Shown piece after piece: positions 9,696-20,601 of a stretch of DNA of 64,000 bases. The DNA comes from Cordylochernes scorpioides (Eukaryota > Arthropoda > Arachnida > Pseudoscorpiones > Chernetidae). The stretch spans positions 113,460,010 to 113,524,009 of the forward strand of contig CP092863.1 in assembly GCA_030710605.1 (NCBI GenBank), in the 5' to 3' direction. Every line of letters starts with the position of its first letter. The first letter of the stretch is position 1. The translations under genes and the position numbers were made by a program. The notes below the pieces were generated by a model. It was not told the DNA's origin and made no database searches. It worked only from the letters and a program-made list of their open reading frames with translations.

Positions 9696-10075
9696 GTACT
9701 CCATGTTAAGATCGGCTGCACGTGGCATCTGTTCCTCATGTCAGAGGTTTCATATTGGAACTAAGTCAGTGGCCTGCTACTGAGTAGTGCTCCTAGTCTT
9801 AATGACAAAAGCATTCTACTTCACCCAATCATTATGGATGTCAAATCTCCTTTGTGATGAGCTCTACTCATCATTCCCAGCAGACACCATCTCAAGATCT
9901 AAAAGCTCATTGAGATACCCTGATATGATTGTTGTTGTTTCTTATCCCCTTGTGCAAAGATTACACGAATTCCATGAGTTCATGCTCCTCGAGCTGTTTT
10001 ATGATGAGCAGCGGCCTCTCCCAAAGGTCCTGATATGATTGTTGTGAGTGGAGATAAGAAAGAAGTACTCTTACT
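9696..10075 (+). mobile_element. LINE-tail repeat split by another LINE tail
   Basis: A plus-strand copy of the repeat seen at 8747, continuing into a LINE 3' end like the one at 58900-59165 (DELYSSFPADTI-type reading, then CCTGATATGATTG and GAGTGGAGATAAGAAAGAAG). It is interrupted at 9936-10028 by a minus-strand tail of the LINE seen at 44480-45342, flanked by a 17-bp direct duplication. Confidence 0.75.
9936..10028 (-). mobile_element. 5'-truncated LINE insertion with 17-bp TSD
   Basis: 93 bp, near-identical to 44504-44594 (minus-strand LINE 3' end, GAATTCCATGAGTTCATGCTCC). CCTGATATGATTGTTGT is present at 9919-9935 and again at 10029-10045: the target-site duplication of target-primed reverse transcription. 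Confidence 0.85.
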
Positions 10076-10169
10076 ATATGAAAAAATCTACACTCAGTTA
10101 GTATGGAAAGAGGTCAAATTTAAATAAAATATAATACAGTAGTCTCCCATGAGGGGCCCCCTTAAAATG

Positions 10170-10275
10170 ATGTCTACCTGGTGTCTTCTGGAGGTGGTCT
10201 CTTATCTGAGACTCTGTCATGTCTTTCAACTGTAACAAAGTCTCTGATAAGAGACCACCTCCAGGAGAGACCTGG
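10170..10275. repeat. Inverted-repeat hairpin
   Basis: GGAGGTGGTCTCTTATCTGA near 10190 is mirrored by TGATAAGAGACCACCTCC near 10246. CTGGTGT and GTAGTCTCCC neighbours suggest a small degraded MITE. Confidence 0.6.
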
Positions 10276-10344
10276 TGTAACTATGCTTACTACTGTATTA
10301 TTCTTTACCAAATTATATATAGGTATCTCAAACAACTTATACAT

Positions 10345-10530
10345 ACTTCTTGCAAAAGTCCAACCCCACCAGCGAGTGCAAGTAACCAAACGGGGCTCTG
10401 GCACATTTGTAAGTGCAAAGTCGAACTGCTTTCACATGTGTAGACATGTGGTGCGCTTACAGTAAAAAGCAGTCGCTAACTACCCACCATGATTATCGTG
10501 TACTAGGGATAAGCAAAAAAAAAAAAAACT
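10345..10530 (+). mobile_element. tRNA-headed SINE, 5'-truncated
   Basis: Starts at CTTGCAAAAGTCCAACCCC, lacking the tRNA head, and ends in ACTAGGGATAAGC plus a run of A. Confidence 0.75.
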
Positions 10531-10537
10531 TATACAT

Positions 10538-11823
10538 ACAGTAAAACCCCTCTATAGTGAACCCCAATGGGACAGAGCTTTTGGTTCACTATAGCCACGG
10601 TTCACTATAGCCACGGTTTGGCCATTTTTTTTACTTTTCAAAATTTTTAGACCGTATAATTAAAGGACAGGCATACACACTGGAAGAGGCTTCCTCTTAA
10701 TAGTGGTCACTTTGTTTTAATTCCCTTAATTGACCAATATCCTTACATTAATACTGAATAATAATAGAAATCATTAGATGATAGGTTCTTCTTATCATTA
10801 ACATACATGTACCTCTATGTCTAATTTAAAAATCAAGACAAATCCTAGGCAAAGTTTTATTAAATATATATTCAAATAATATAAAATGATTTTAAAACAT
10901 CATTATCACATTATATAATACATTGTTTACTTGGAAAAATGGCTCTAACACCTTGTTGCTTCAAAGCATTCTTCAAGCATTGCACCATTCAAATAAGTTG
11001 GTGTTTTTCTTCCATTTCATTTTCCCACATATTCTTCTAGATCTAGATTTCGTTTTTTTTTAACCTGTCATGCAAAACATTGCTGACTTTAAAATCACCC
11101 TAGTTAATGGCATAAAAATAGTTTTTGTTTGATCACGGGACCATTTATTTGGATTTTTTTTTTTTAGCCCTAAAACGTACGATCGCGATCGCGGCAAAAG
11201 TTGAGGTTGATTCCTCTTTGTAACAATTTTTAATAGCTTTATATTTTATCTTTTATAATAGAAAAGTTATATTCTCTTATTTTAATATGTTCTTAACATT
11301 TTGCCTGTGTTGTTTCACTTGGAAAAGTTCTGAAAATGGCTTTTTTTTTTTAAAGAAATAACGCTTTTGTTTTTAAAATGCCTTTGTTTTCTTCATTTTG
11401 GAAGCCATTTGTATTTTTATATTTCAAATTTAATGGATGAAAATATATTCTATTTAATAAAAGTATAATGTGTTAAAATTTATACAACATACAGCAAAAT
11501 AAAGTGCAAAATTCAAAACAAACAATGCCGCTAAATTTATTGTTTTGAAATCGCGATCCGCGAGTTGAAACATGCTCAAAATTTTGTTGTTTTAAATTTT
11601 TTTTAATTACAATTCTAAGTTCGTTATAAGCATAGTATTTTAAATATATTTTATCATTTTGGGACCGAAAATAGGTTCGTTATAGGGGTAGTTCGTTATT
11701 CTAAAAATCGCAAAGTTCGTTATAACGATGGTATTTTCAACGGAATGGAATTGGGAATCGGCGTGGGTTCGTTATAAGGGAAGGTTCGTTATATCCAGGG
11801 TTCGTATTAGCGGGGTTTTACTG
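10538..11823. mobile_element. pogo/Tigger-like non-autonomous DNA transposon, 1.29 kb
   Basis: Begins CAGTAAAACCCCTCTATAG and ends TAGCGGGGTTTTACTG, flanked on both sides by TA (10536-10537 and 11824-11825). The subterminal regions repeat GGTTCACTATAG on the left and GGTTCGTTATA on the right. No transposase frame; the interior is AT-rich. Confidence 0.85.
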
Positions 11824-11825
11824 TA

Positions 11826-12844
11826 CTATGTATTTGAATGGGGGATGTTTTTAAATTTATAATTTTATTTATAAATTTTATTTTTGTAGGACCTCTCTGG
11901 GCTCAGGCAACCCTCTAGTAATGAGATTTAATTGTATTAAATCAATTTCTTAAAACAAATTAAGGGAACTCCAAAGAAAAAAAAAATCTTTTTGAGGGTA
12001 AAAGTTGCATAATAATGCATTGTGAATAATTTGTAGATATTGAATATAAAGCATGACTGGCAGATAAACACTAAACAAATTTATTCAAAATTCTTTTTAA
12101 CTTAACGATTCATTTAAAATTTTACATTTATATAGACATGCCTTCTATACCTATGTACATATCAAAGGTTCAAAGAATGAAATGGCTGGAGACTGTGGGT
12201 GATACAATAAAGTTAGGAATGAGACAGAAATGAAAACTTTTGGATGTTCAAATGATAAAGTTGGATTAGAAACATAAGGTAACAAGACTAAAATCATTGT
12301 TACCAAAATGTTACAAACAGTTTATTTAGATGTGGTCTTATTGCTATGTTTTTTTTTTTTTAAATGTGAACTATTTAGGATGCATATAATTCATCGCAGT
12401 AAGGACAGTAGAAATTAGATTTATGTGTGAAAAAAAACATTCAGGTCTTAATGTTTTCATTTTCTATATATAGATGGGGCGTTATTTTGCTTTTTATAAT
12501 TCTTGTAAATAAAATAATTTTTTTTACTGCCCTTACTTCAATGATAAAAATAATGGGAGGGCCTCTGGCTCATCTATGGTATTTTATCATTGCAGTAAGG
12601 GCAGTAGAAAAATATATTTAACAGAATTGCATAGCATGATATAAATAGTTCGAATTTCCTATAGCAGATGGGATGCTAATGTTTAATGTTTATACCTTAT
12701 GTTTGGAAAGTCCATTATGGGGGCAGACTTCTATATTTTGCTATTTGAAAATGAATAACAATTGTATAATATTGGAACTGACAACAACATTTTACAACAA
12801 AAAAAGTAAAGAAATAAGAACTATATACATAATGTGTGTGGGAG
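11826..12844. other. Intergenic, downstream of SMARCAL1
   Basis: AT-rich. Holds a partial palindromic-family copy near 12270-12345 and two copies of a GCAGTAAGGGCAGTAGAAA block (near 12396 and 12592) that also occurs near 7630 and 9550. No gene seen. Confidence 0.45.
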
Positions 12845-14897
12845 TTACATCAAGAAACTGAGGGCGTCAAAAAATGAAATATCCATGTCATCTTCATCAT
12901 CATCCCAAATCTCACAGATTTCTTCAAATAAGTCATCTTCCTCTGGTTCTCCGAGGTCAACGTAGGTTGTCTCCATGTTGGAGAAATTTTCTCGGCACAG
13001 TCCTGCTGCGTTAAGGAACTGGAGTTTCTTTAGGATGAGAGGCCAGATGATGTCGTCTGCTGTGTCCTTAGCCATCAGGTACTGTGCCGTGACCTGCTGC
13101 CGCTGGCCAATCCTATGGGCCCGGTCCTCTGCCTGTGTTAGCACCCCAGGGTTCCAGAACAGCTCCGCAAACACAACCAGGTTGGCTGCGGTGAGAGTGA
13201 TTCCTGTACTGGCCGCAGTGATGGATAATAAGGCCACCTTGCAGTCTTCCTTGTTCATGAAGGTCTCGCAGTGTTTCTTCCTTGTCTTGGCGGCCGTGCT
13301 CCCATCAATCTTGACAAACTTGCACTTGAGCTTCTCCAGCACCATGGCGATGCCTGACATCATTATCTTGTGGTGGGCAAAGCAGAGGAACTTCCGTCCT
13401 GACTGTACCAGCTCCCGTATGTAGGCGCAGACTGCTGGCATCTTTGAGATCCCAGTCTCTCTGTAGTACTCCATGAGTCTGGACCTCCTCTGTCGGCCAT
13501 CTAGGTCCTTGTTGTTCTTCAGGTTAAAGTCCATCTTCCTCAGGACCTTGTTGCTGGTGTTCACAAAGGATGGGTCCAGGCATACCATCTGTCGATGTTT
13601 CTGCGGAAGTTCAGTCAGTATGTCTGATTTAATCCTTCTAATCATGATGGTCTCTTCCAAGACCAATTGCAACTCCTTTGTGTTGGACGACCCGCTATAA
13701 TCGCGATCCCATAAATTTTTCTTCCCGCCACAATACCGTGTTCCAAAATCTAAGGCTGTGGGGAACAACTTCTTGTCAACGAGAGAAATTTGGCTGTAAA
13801 GTTCAATGGGTTTTGAAAGTGCAGGGGTACCTGTGAGTAAAATAACTCTCTTTGCATTCTTGGCAAGCTTATGAGCTGCCTTGGACCTTGCTGATCTCTT
13901 GGTCTTAAGATAGTGGCTTTCATCAAAAATGAGGATTTTGGGATTCAGTTTGGTCTTGAGGTCAGCGTGATGCCTGGACATCAGATCATAGCTACAGATT
14001 AAGACGGACATTTCATCATCATCCATGTTGTGGCTGCCGCCATCCCAGACACAAATATCTCTGGGGACAATGTAAGACACCCACTTCAGGAAGGCCTCCC
14101 TCCAGTCGTACCTCATGGAGGCGGGGCATACCACCACAACAGGCCACTCCTCCTTGTAATACTGGGCAATCCCGATTGCTTGGATCGTCTTGCCCAGCCC
14201 CATGTCATCTGCAATGAGGATTCGGCCCTCCCTCTGGATCCCAAACTCCACCCCCTTTTTTCTGGAAGGGCATCAAGCTTTCTTCTAGATAGGTGTCTAG
14301 ACCTTCTAAACTCACATCCCTCATATCAGGATATTTAGAGAATACATTTAATAAGAATGGAGGGAGAGGCTTGAAGTTGACTTTTGGAACTTGTTTCATG
14401 GCCTCACACAGCCTGTCATGATCCTCAAAGGAAAAATCCCATCTCTTTTCAACAGTGTCATAATGTTTACTTGGAAGGGTTTTGAAAACATTGATACTTT
14501 CTTGGTGATACTTCATTTCCACATAGAATCTCTGTTTGCCATGCAGAAGGCAAACTGCAGACATTGGTGGTGCATGGCTGTGTACAAGGTATTCTTGTTT
14601 GGGCTGAGGACTGCCCCATGATGTACTTTGCCCTGGTGATGTCAGGATACCATGCTGTGAATTACTATTTGCAAATAGGTTTTGACGGGATTGTATCTCT
14701 ACCCCATATCCCTGCTGTAGTGATGTATTGACTTTATTTTGCCCTGGTGATGGAGGAACTTTGTAAGGCGAATATCTGTTGTTCTGGTGAAGTTGGGAGC
14801 TCGAAACTTGCGAGTTTCTTCTCGCCTCACGTAATGCCAGCGCCTTTATTCGATTCTCTTCTATTTTACGTCGTTGCTCTTCACTTAAGTCACTCAT
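12845..14897 (-). CDS. SMARCAL1: SMARCAL1 annealing helicase, single exon, one frameshift
   Basis: An SNF2-family ATP-dependent annealing helicase that rewinds RPA-coated DNA at stalled forks. The start at 14897 gives MSDLSEEQRRKIEENRIKAL, which matches the N-terminal RPA-binding helix of this family. One HARP domain lies at about residues 112-170 (HGKQRFYVEMKYHQ...VEKRWDFSFEDHDRL). The helicase core has the Walker A loop DDMGLGKT near 230, DESH near 325, TGTPALS, and motif VI QAEDRAHRIGQ. It ends DALSFLM then TAA, about 683 residues, shorter than the roughly 950 of vertebrates. The frame breaks once at 14251-14255, where a run of five C (plus strand) is one base longer than the reading frame needs; reading simply resumes, so this is a one-base indel and probably a sequencing error. 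No intron interrupts the gene. The ZRANB3 relative is less likely because of the HARP domain and RPA motif. Confidence 0.93.
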
Positions 14898-16070
14898 TCT
14901 ACATTTAATATTTATACTTATTGCAAAAACGGTTGTCGACAGGCGGTTACTTTTCAAAAACATAAACAAACAATGTTTACAAAGGAAAAATCTGTGAATA
15001 AATAAATTGTAAATATTGACTATGAGCTAAATATAATTAATTTTTAAAATAAAAATTATATTTACCTTTTCTACGTCCTTAGAAACCAAGTTTACGTCGT
15101 AAGATTGCTGTCTTTTACCCATTTTCTCCCTCTTCTATTAGATTTTTACATAGGTATGCAACTTCTCATACACGTGACTGATCCCCCTGCCAGGATAAAC
15201 AAATCGCTTCTATGAATTTGCTCTAAGTGGAAATGTGATTAATTTTTTTTACCTACTTCTCGTCATTGAATCCTTGCATACGAATATAGAAGATCGATAT
15301 TTTAACGAATAAAAAATCACCCCCAATTAAAAATATATTAATATTTTAAAATAAAATTAGTAAAAAAAAAGAGACTTTATAATTGCGGTTTTAGAGAATT
15401 CCTATTTTTGCTTTAATACAAGAATTACTCAAAGGCATTCTTAATATTTAGAGCTATCTTTTGTGATTGCTCTTCAAATGTAGCATCTCTATAAGTAATG
15501 GTCAACAAAATGAAAAGTTCAAAATTAATTTGCAGATTGTTTTCCATCTTTATATTTCATTTAAAACTAACTAACGGGATCTTATTGAAGACTTAAGTTA
15601 AGAGGGAGGTGGGGTATGCGCCAATACCAAAATCTATAAGAGAATGTTTTGGATATTAAATATAGAGGGCTGATAAAAATCCATGAAAATCATTCATGCT
15701 ATATGCAGAATTAGTGTTTATACATGGCTTTCCTATATTAGGGCAAAAGATAGGGTTTCTTGGAGGATATATACGATATTGGCGATTGTGTGCTAGTGTT
15801 TAACAAATTTATACTCAACACAATATATATTTCATTAATTTTGGTAAAAATGTGCTACAAGCACCAATTTATCCTGAAGAGAAAATATTCATTAGCTTAA
15901 GAATTTATTGTATGAAAGAGACAAATTTCACATAGACAATAAATAACATAATGACGATATAAAATTATTATTGAACATCATCATCGTTATGAAGAAATTT
16001 GAAAATATGCAAGGTTCTGCCGAATGGATGCTTTCCCAAAAGTATTGTCTAAAAAATTAGAATAGAATTA
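14898..16070. other. Upstream of SMARCAL1, AT-rich, no feature
   Basis: Would contain the SMARCAL1 promoter on the minus strand. No TATA box or other element can be assigned with confidence, and no gene is seen. Confidence 0.4.
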
Positions 16071-16340
16071 TTATCCATGATAGCCCGGGTTTTACCCGAG
16101 TGCGCATATATTTTAAAAACGTTTTAATTCAAATATTATTCGTTACAATTATAAATTGGCGCCATGGATGTCACTCTTGTGAAACGTCCCGTTCCAAACT
16201 GTGTGTTTTTAAAATGTTTTAATTAAAATACTATTCGTTACAAATATAAATTGGCGCCGTGGATGTCTCTCTTGTGAAACGTCCCGCCCCAAACTGTGTG
16301 TGTCTTGAAAATATAAAAATAAAAATGTGAATTTTCATAA
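16071..16340 (-). mobile_element. Helitron-like end fragments, two tandem pieces
   Basis: Contains CCCGGGTTTTACCCGAGTGCG, then twice the block ACTATTCGTTACAATTATAAATTGGCGCC followed by ATGGATGTC/GTGGATGTC and GAAACGTCCCG. These blocks belong to the body next to the Helitron-like 3' ends at 16904 and 31285. Confidence 0.6.
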
Positions 16341-16609
16341 ATATTCCATCATGTCGATTTTCTTTTTGCATTTCACCTACTAAATCGATAGAGATAATTA
16401 CATTTGCAACATGAACTTAGGTATATTGACTAAATAGAAAACTGCATAGTAATAAAGATCATTTTTTAAAGGCACCATATCGTTTTTTTTTCAATAAAAT
16501 CGAAACAAAAATTAACGATAAATAACGACAATTGCCTTAAAAAGAAATTGCCTTAAAAAAAAGAAACATTCGCGGTGATTTTGTCTTGCATTCGTTTATA
16601 CAATTATTA

Positions 16610-16903
16610 TATACAATGACCCGGGCAACGCCCGGGTTTTACCCGATTAAATGCTTTTATTCAAATACTATTCGTTACAATTATAAATTGGCGCCGTGGA
16701 TGTCATTCTTGTATAATATATAAATGAGTTTTAAAAATTGTAAAAAAAAAAAAAAAAAATGCATCGGCCGGGAATCGAACCCGGGCCGCCCGCGTGGCAG
16801 GCGAGCATTCTACCACTGAACCACCGATGGTTATGAAAAATCCCATCCGTGAGCTTCAAAGAGACAAACAGACAAACAGACAGAATAAGGCAAATATATA
16901 ATA
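16610..16903 (-). mobile_element. Helitron-end mini-element carrying a tRNA-Gly gene
   Basis: About 290 bp. On the minus strand it begins with a CTGTCTGTTTGTCTG tract, carries a tRNA-Gly with a T-run terminator, then ATTTATAATTGTAACGAATAG, and ends in the CCCGGGCGTTGCCCGGG hairpin. The copy at 19234-19520 has the same layout. Confidence 0.65.
16760..16830 (-). tRNA. tRNA-Gly(GCC)
   Basis: 71 bases on the minus strand with intact box A (TGGTTCAGTGG), anticodon loop with GCC, and box B (GGTTCGATTCC). The acceptor stem pairs except at its first position, where C1 faces C72 instead of the usual G1. A run of T follows at once on the same strand, a normal RNA polymerase III terminator. It sits inside a repeat, so it may be a mobile copy rather than a main tRNA gene. 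Confidence 0.85.
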
Positions 16904-17225
16904 CTAGACGAATGGCCCGGGCAACGTCCGGGTTTTACCCGAGTGCGTATATATTTTAAAAATGTTTTAATTAAAATACTATTCGTTACAATTATAAATT
17001 AAAACGTCCCGCCCCAAACTGTGTGTGTCTTGAAAATATAAAAATAAAAATGTGAACGGAAAAATATGTCCAGTGTAGCCTAGTGGTCATGGCATCTGCC
17101 CGGTAAGCGGAAGGTCGTGGGTTCGATTCCCATCCCTTGACACTTTTTTTATTTTATCCATTCTGACCAATATCTATCCGTGAACTTCACACAGAGAGAA
17201 TAAGGCAATTATATAAGTAGATAAT
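16904..17225 (-). mobile_element. Helitron-end mini-element carrying a tRNA-like SINE head
   Basis: The 3' end on the minus strand is the hairpin followed by CTAG (16904-16907) and T. The body holds ACTATTCGTTACAATTATAAA and AACGTCCCGCCCC blocks and a plus-strand tRNA-like module (17068-17143), and ends with a CAGAGAGAATAAGGCAATTA tract. A near copy is at 31285-31625. Confidence 0.6.
17068..17143 (+). pseudogene. tRNA-like module (anticodon loop CCGGTAA, Thr-like)
   Basis: Box A-like TAGCCTAGTGGTCATGG and box B GGGTTCGATTCCC are present and a run of T follows. The anticodon stem TCTGC/GCGGA closes the loop CCGGTAA; position 33 is C instead of T and the acceptor stem pairs poorly. It looks like a SINE head rather than a working tRNA gene. 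Confidence 0.65.
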
Positions 17226-17289
17226 CCAAATTGTGCCTTATCACACACTATTTTTTTATTTGGCCTTATTACCTTGTGTTTATAATTTA

Positions 17290-17680
17290 TGACGTAATGC
17301 CGGCGGCGCGCGCCCGTTGGCTGCCGGCGAGCACGTGACCTCCCTGTGCGCGCGCATCCATGACAGAGCCGGCCGGCTCATGACGGTCGTGACTATATAT
17401 GTTGATGGATGGATAATAATAATAATATAATAATAATGATAATGAGCATAATGATGATGCGCGCGCACCCGTGACAGAACCGGCCGGCCGGCCCATGACG
17501 GTCGTGACTATATATGTTGATGATAATAATGATGATATGTTGATGTTGATGATAATAATGATGATATGTTGATGATTATTATTATTATCATTAGATAATG
17601 ATCATGATCATAATGATGATGCGCGCGCACCCGTGACAGAACCCATGACGGTCGTGACTATATATGTTGATAATATAAAT
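17290..17680. repeat. CpG-rich repeat, three partial units
   Basis: Units of GCGCGCGCATCC/ACCCGTGACAGAAC, GGCCGGC and CCATGACGGTCGTGACTATAT, separated by ATAATAATAAT and TGTTGATGATAATAATGATG tracts. CpGs are intact, unlike the AT-rich surroundings. Confidence 0.75.
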
Positions 17681-17706
17681 GAGTTTTAAAAATTGTAAAA
17701 AAAAAA

Positions 17707-17777
17707 TGCATCGGCCGGGAATCGAACCCGGGCCGCCCGCGTGGCAGGCGAGCATTCTTCCACTGAACCACCGATGC
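17707..17777 (-). tRNA. tRNA-Gly(GCC), best-paired copy
   Basis: 71 bases with a perfectly paired GCATCGG/CCGATGC acceptor, box A, GCC anticodon loop, box B GGTTCGATTCC and a T-run terminator. A base change in the D arm (GGAAG for GGTAG) is tolerable. Of the three copies here it is the likeliest to work. It lies in a Helitron-like body whose 5' end is near 18012. Confidence 0.88.
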
Positions 17778-17879
17778 TTTAAAAAATGGCCATATTTAGG
17801 TATTCATTCCATTCCGGATTAGTCCGGGTAAAAAAAAGTTCTTCAAATGAAAAAAAGAAATAGCCAAAAATACTAATCA

Positions 17880-18012
17880 AAATGCAGCCGAAAATTTTCC
17901 TCAGGTTTATAAAAAGCGACATGCAAAATTTGGTACCAATTGGTTCAGTAGTTTTTGAGTTTATCGCGAAACAGACAGACAGACAGAAATTGACTTTTAT
18001 ATATATATAGAG
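17880..18012 (-). mobile_element. Helitron-like 5' terminal region
   Basis: On the minus strand it starts TCTCTATATATATATAAAAG, then TCTGTCTGTCTGTCTG, then a block with AACTACTGAACCAATTGG and GCATGTCGC. TC at the start and this layout recall Helitron 5' ends. Together with the CTAG end at 16904 it could bound an element of about 1.1 kb. Confidence 0.55.
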
Positions 18013-18034
18013 ATAGAGATATAGAGATATAGAG

Positions 18035-19225
18035 ATTTACTCTTCATTGTTGGCTTTTTATCTTACATTCATTCTTCATTGTTGGCTTTTTATATTGCAT
18101 TCACTCTTCATTGTTGGCTTTTTATCTTACATTCACTCTGTTGGCTTTTTATATTACATTTACTCTTCATTGTTGGCTTTTTATCTTACATTCACTCTGC
18201 ATTGTTGGCTTTTTATATTATATTTACTATTCATTGTTGGCTTTTTCTCTTACATTCATTCTTCATTGTTGGCTTTTTATATTACATTAACTCTTCATTG
18301 TTGGCTTTTTATCTTACATTCACTCTTCATTGTTGGCTTTTTATCTTACATTCATTCTTCATTGTTGGCTTTTTATATTACATTCACTCTTCATTGTTGG
18401 CTTTTTATCTTACATTCATTCTTCATTGTTGGCTTTTTATATTACATTCACTCTTCATTGTTGGCTTTTTATCTTACATTCACTCTGTTGGCTTTTTATA
18501 TTACATTTACTCTTCATTGTTGGCTTTTTATCTTACATTCACTCTTCATTGTTAGCTTTTTATATTATATTTACTCTTCTTTGTTGGCTTTTTATCTTAC
18601 ATTCATTCTTCATTGTTGCCTTTTTATATTACATTTACTCTTCATTGTTGGCTTTTTATCTTACATTCACTTTTCATTGTTGGCTTTTTATCTTACATTC
18701 ATTCTTAATTGTTGGCTTTTTATATTACATTCACCCTTCATTGTTGGCTTTTTATCTTACATTCATTCTTCATTGTTGGCTTTTTATATTACATTCACTC
18801 TTCATTGTTGGCTTTTTATCTTACATTCACTCTGTTGGCTTTTTATATTACATTTACTCTTCATTGTTGGCTTTTTATCTTACATTCACTCTTCATTGTT
18901 GCCTTTTTATATTATATTTACTCTTCATTGTTGGCTTTTTATCTTACATTCATTCTTCATTGTTGGCTTTTTATATTATATTTACTCTTCATTGTTGGCT
19001 TTTTATCTTACATTCATTCTTCATTGTTGGCTTTTTATATTACATTTACTATTCATTTTTGGCTTTTTATCTTACATTCACTCTTCATTGTTGGCTTTTT
19101 ATCTTACATTCATTCTTCATTGTTGGCTTTTTATATTACATTCACTCTTCATTGTTGGCTTTTTATCTTACATTCATTCTTCATTGTTGGCTTTTTATAT
19201 TACATTCACTCTTCATTGTTGGCTT
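18035..19225. repeat. Minisatellite, unit about 32 bp, about 37 copies
   Basis: Head-to-tail copies of CTCTTCATTGTTGGCTTTTT followed by ATCTTACATTCA or ATATTACATTCA, plus occasional shortened units. The two variants alternate, giving a higher-order period near 64 bp. Since 32 is not a multiple of 3 and the unit lacks plus-strand stops, all three plus frames stay open for hundreds of codons; this is not a gene. Confidence 0.93.
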
Positions 19226-19233
19226 TTTATATC

Positions 19234-19520
19234 ATATACGAATGACCCGGGCAACGCCCGGGTTTTACCTGATTAAATGCTTTTATTCAAATACTATTCG
19301 TTACAATTATAAATTGGCGCCGTGGATGTCATTCTTGTATAATAAATAAATGAGTTTTAAAAATTGTAAAAAAAAAAATGCATCGGCCGGGAATCGAACC
19401 CGGGCCGCCCGCGTGGCAGGCGAGCATTCTACCACTGAACCACCGATGGTTATGAAAAACCCCATCCGTGAGCTTCAGACAAACAGACAAACAGACAGAA
19501 TAAGGCAAATATATAAGTAT
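19234..19520 (-). mobile_element. Helitron-end mini-element carrying tRNA-Gly
   Basis: Same plan as 16610-16903: hairpin (19245-19261), ATTCGTTACAATTATAAATTGG block, tRNA-Gly, and CAAACAGACAGAATAAGGC tract. The CTAG end is not preserved. Confidence 0.65.
19379..19449 (-). tRNA. tRNA-Gly(GCC)
   Basis: 71 bases, near-identical to the copy at 16760-16830, with the same C1 acceptor change, intact internal promoter boxes and a T-run terminator. Confidence 0.83.
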
Positions 19521-19599
19521 ATATATATATATATGTCATAATTTGTATATAACTGTATGCATCTCCGACCTACTATGTATGTACAATGTATGTTTTAAA

Positions 19600-20400
19600 A
19601 AGATTTAATAAAAGAACAAAGGTAACTGGAGGATAGAACGCCTTAGAGAAAAACCTAGGAAGTAGGCTTAGAAGAGAACACAACTATTAATAAAGTCACA
19701 GTCAACCTTATGACCCCGGAAATCCTAAAAGCTAAGTTTAACGACCAGTATTTCCTGGGCAAGGCCGGACATATCTTCCGCCAAAGAAATCCGCAAGGCC
19801 CAATTAGGAAACAATACCTAAGTAGGTCAACCAATAGAAAACGGCCATGTGACATCTTCCTACCAATTAGGGAACAACACCTAAGTAGGTCAACCAATAG
19901 AAAAAAGCCCACGTGACAGCTTCCCGCCAATGGGAAAGAAGAAAACTCTTGGTGTTAAATCGAGAACCTAGGATAGTTAGTAATCGCTTCGCTCCCACCG
20001 AGTTCGGATCGAGTCTTCGACTTGCTCTCACCAAGGTAACATCTGCTCTAGAGATCTCTCTCTCAACTCATCCCAATAGTCAAGTCGATCATCACCATGT
20101 GATCCGATAGTAATAGTCAAAATCGCTCCGCTTTCTCAAGCTTTCTTTCCTCCAAACCAGTTGCCTTTTATTTTCAACCCATCAAGTATCCTGGCTTATT
20201 TCCCTTGTGTGAAAACCTTTACCATTCAGACACCACGACTGAGCCATCACTTCAACTATCTTCAACCCCAAGAGTAAGGTTTCCCAGCATAGCATATTAC
20301 CACAGCTCTATTGAAAGTCGACAGGATATATTACCACATATATTGAAAGTCGACAGGATATATTACGATATATATATAGAACATTAATAGAATTTTCAAA
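19600..20400. other. Possible solo LTR or LTR fragment
   Basis: Contains two tandem copies of about 63 bp with CCAATTAGGRAACAA, GTAGGTCAACCAATAGAAAA and a CACGTGAC/CATGTGAC site, resembling a duplicated enhancer with CCAAT boxes. Further on, AAAGTCGACAGGATATATTA is repeated (20306 and 20347); AGTCGACAGGATA also occurs just inside the LTR element at 35026. No clear LTR ends or target duplication found. Confidence 0.35.
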
Positions 20401-20601
20401 TATTGTATATGACAGTGGCTACAAAAATCATATTGTGAGAACTGCATTAAGAGAAGAAATTGGCAGAATGCGTCTAGATTGTGACTATTCTCGTAATTGG
20501 GTTGGACATTCCAATAGAAGAAAGTTTAGAACAGGGGGTGTGCATAATACATATTGAAATACTCTCTGATTGTTTGAATTGTTTTCCTTTTTTGAAGAGA
20601 T

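Noticed and set aside
12975..13700. Plus-strand frames over SMARCAL1
   Set aside because: Antisense shadows of the helicase core.
17068..17143. Functional tRNA-Thr gene
   Set aside because: Position 33 is C and the acceptor stem pairs poorly; better explained as a SINE-type tRNA-like module.
18047..19349. Long open frames (409, 339 and 178 codons) of hydrophobic repeats
   Set aside because: They are three readings of one 32-bp minisatellite with no stop codon in the unit; no start context, domain or splice evidence.
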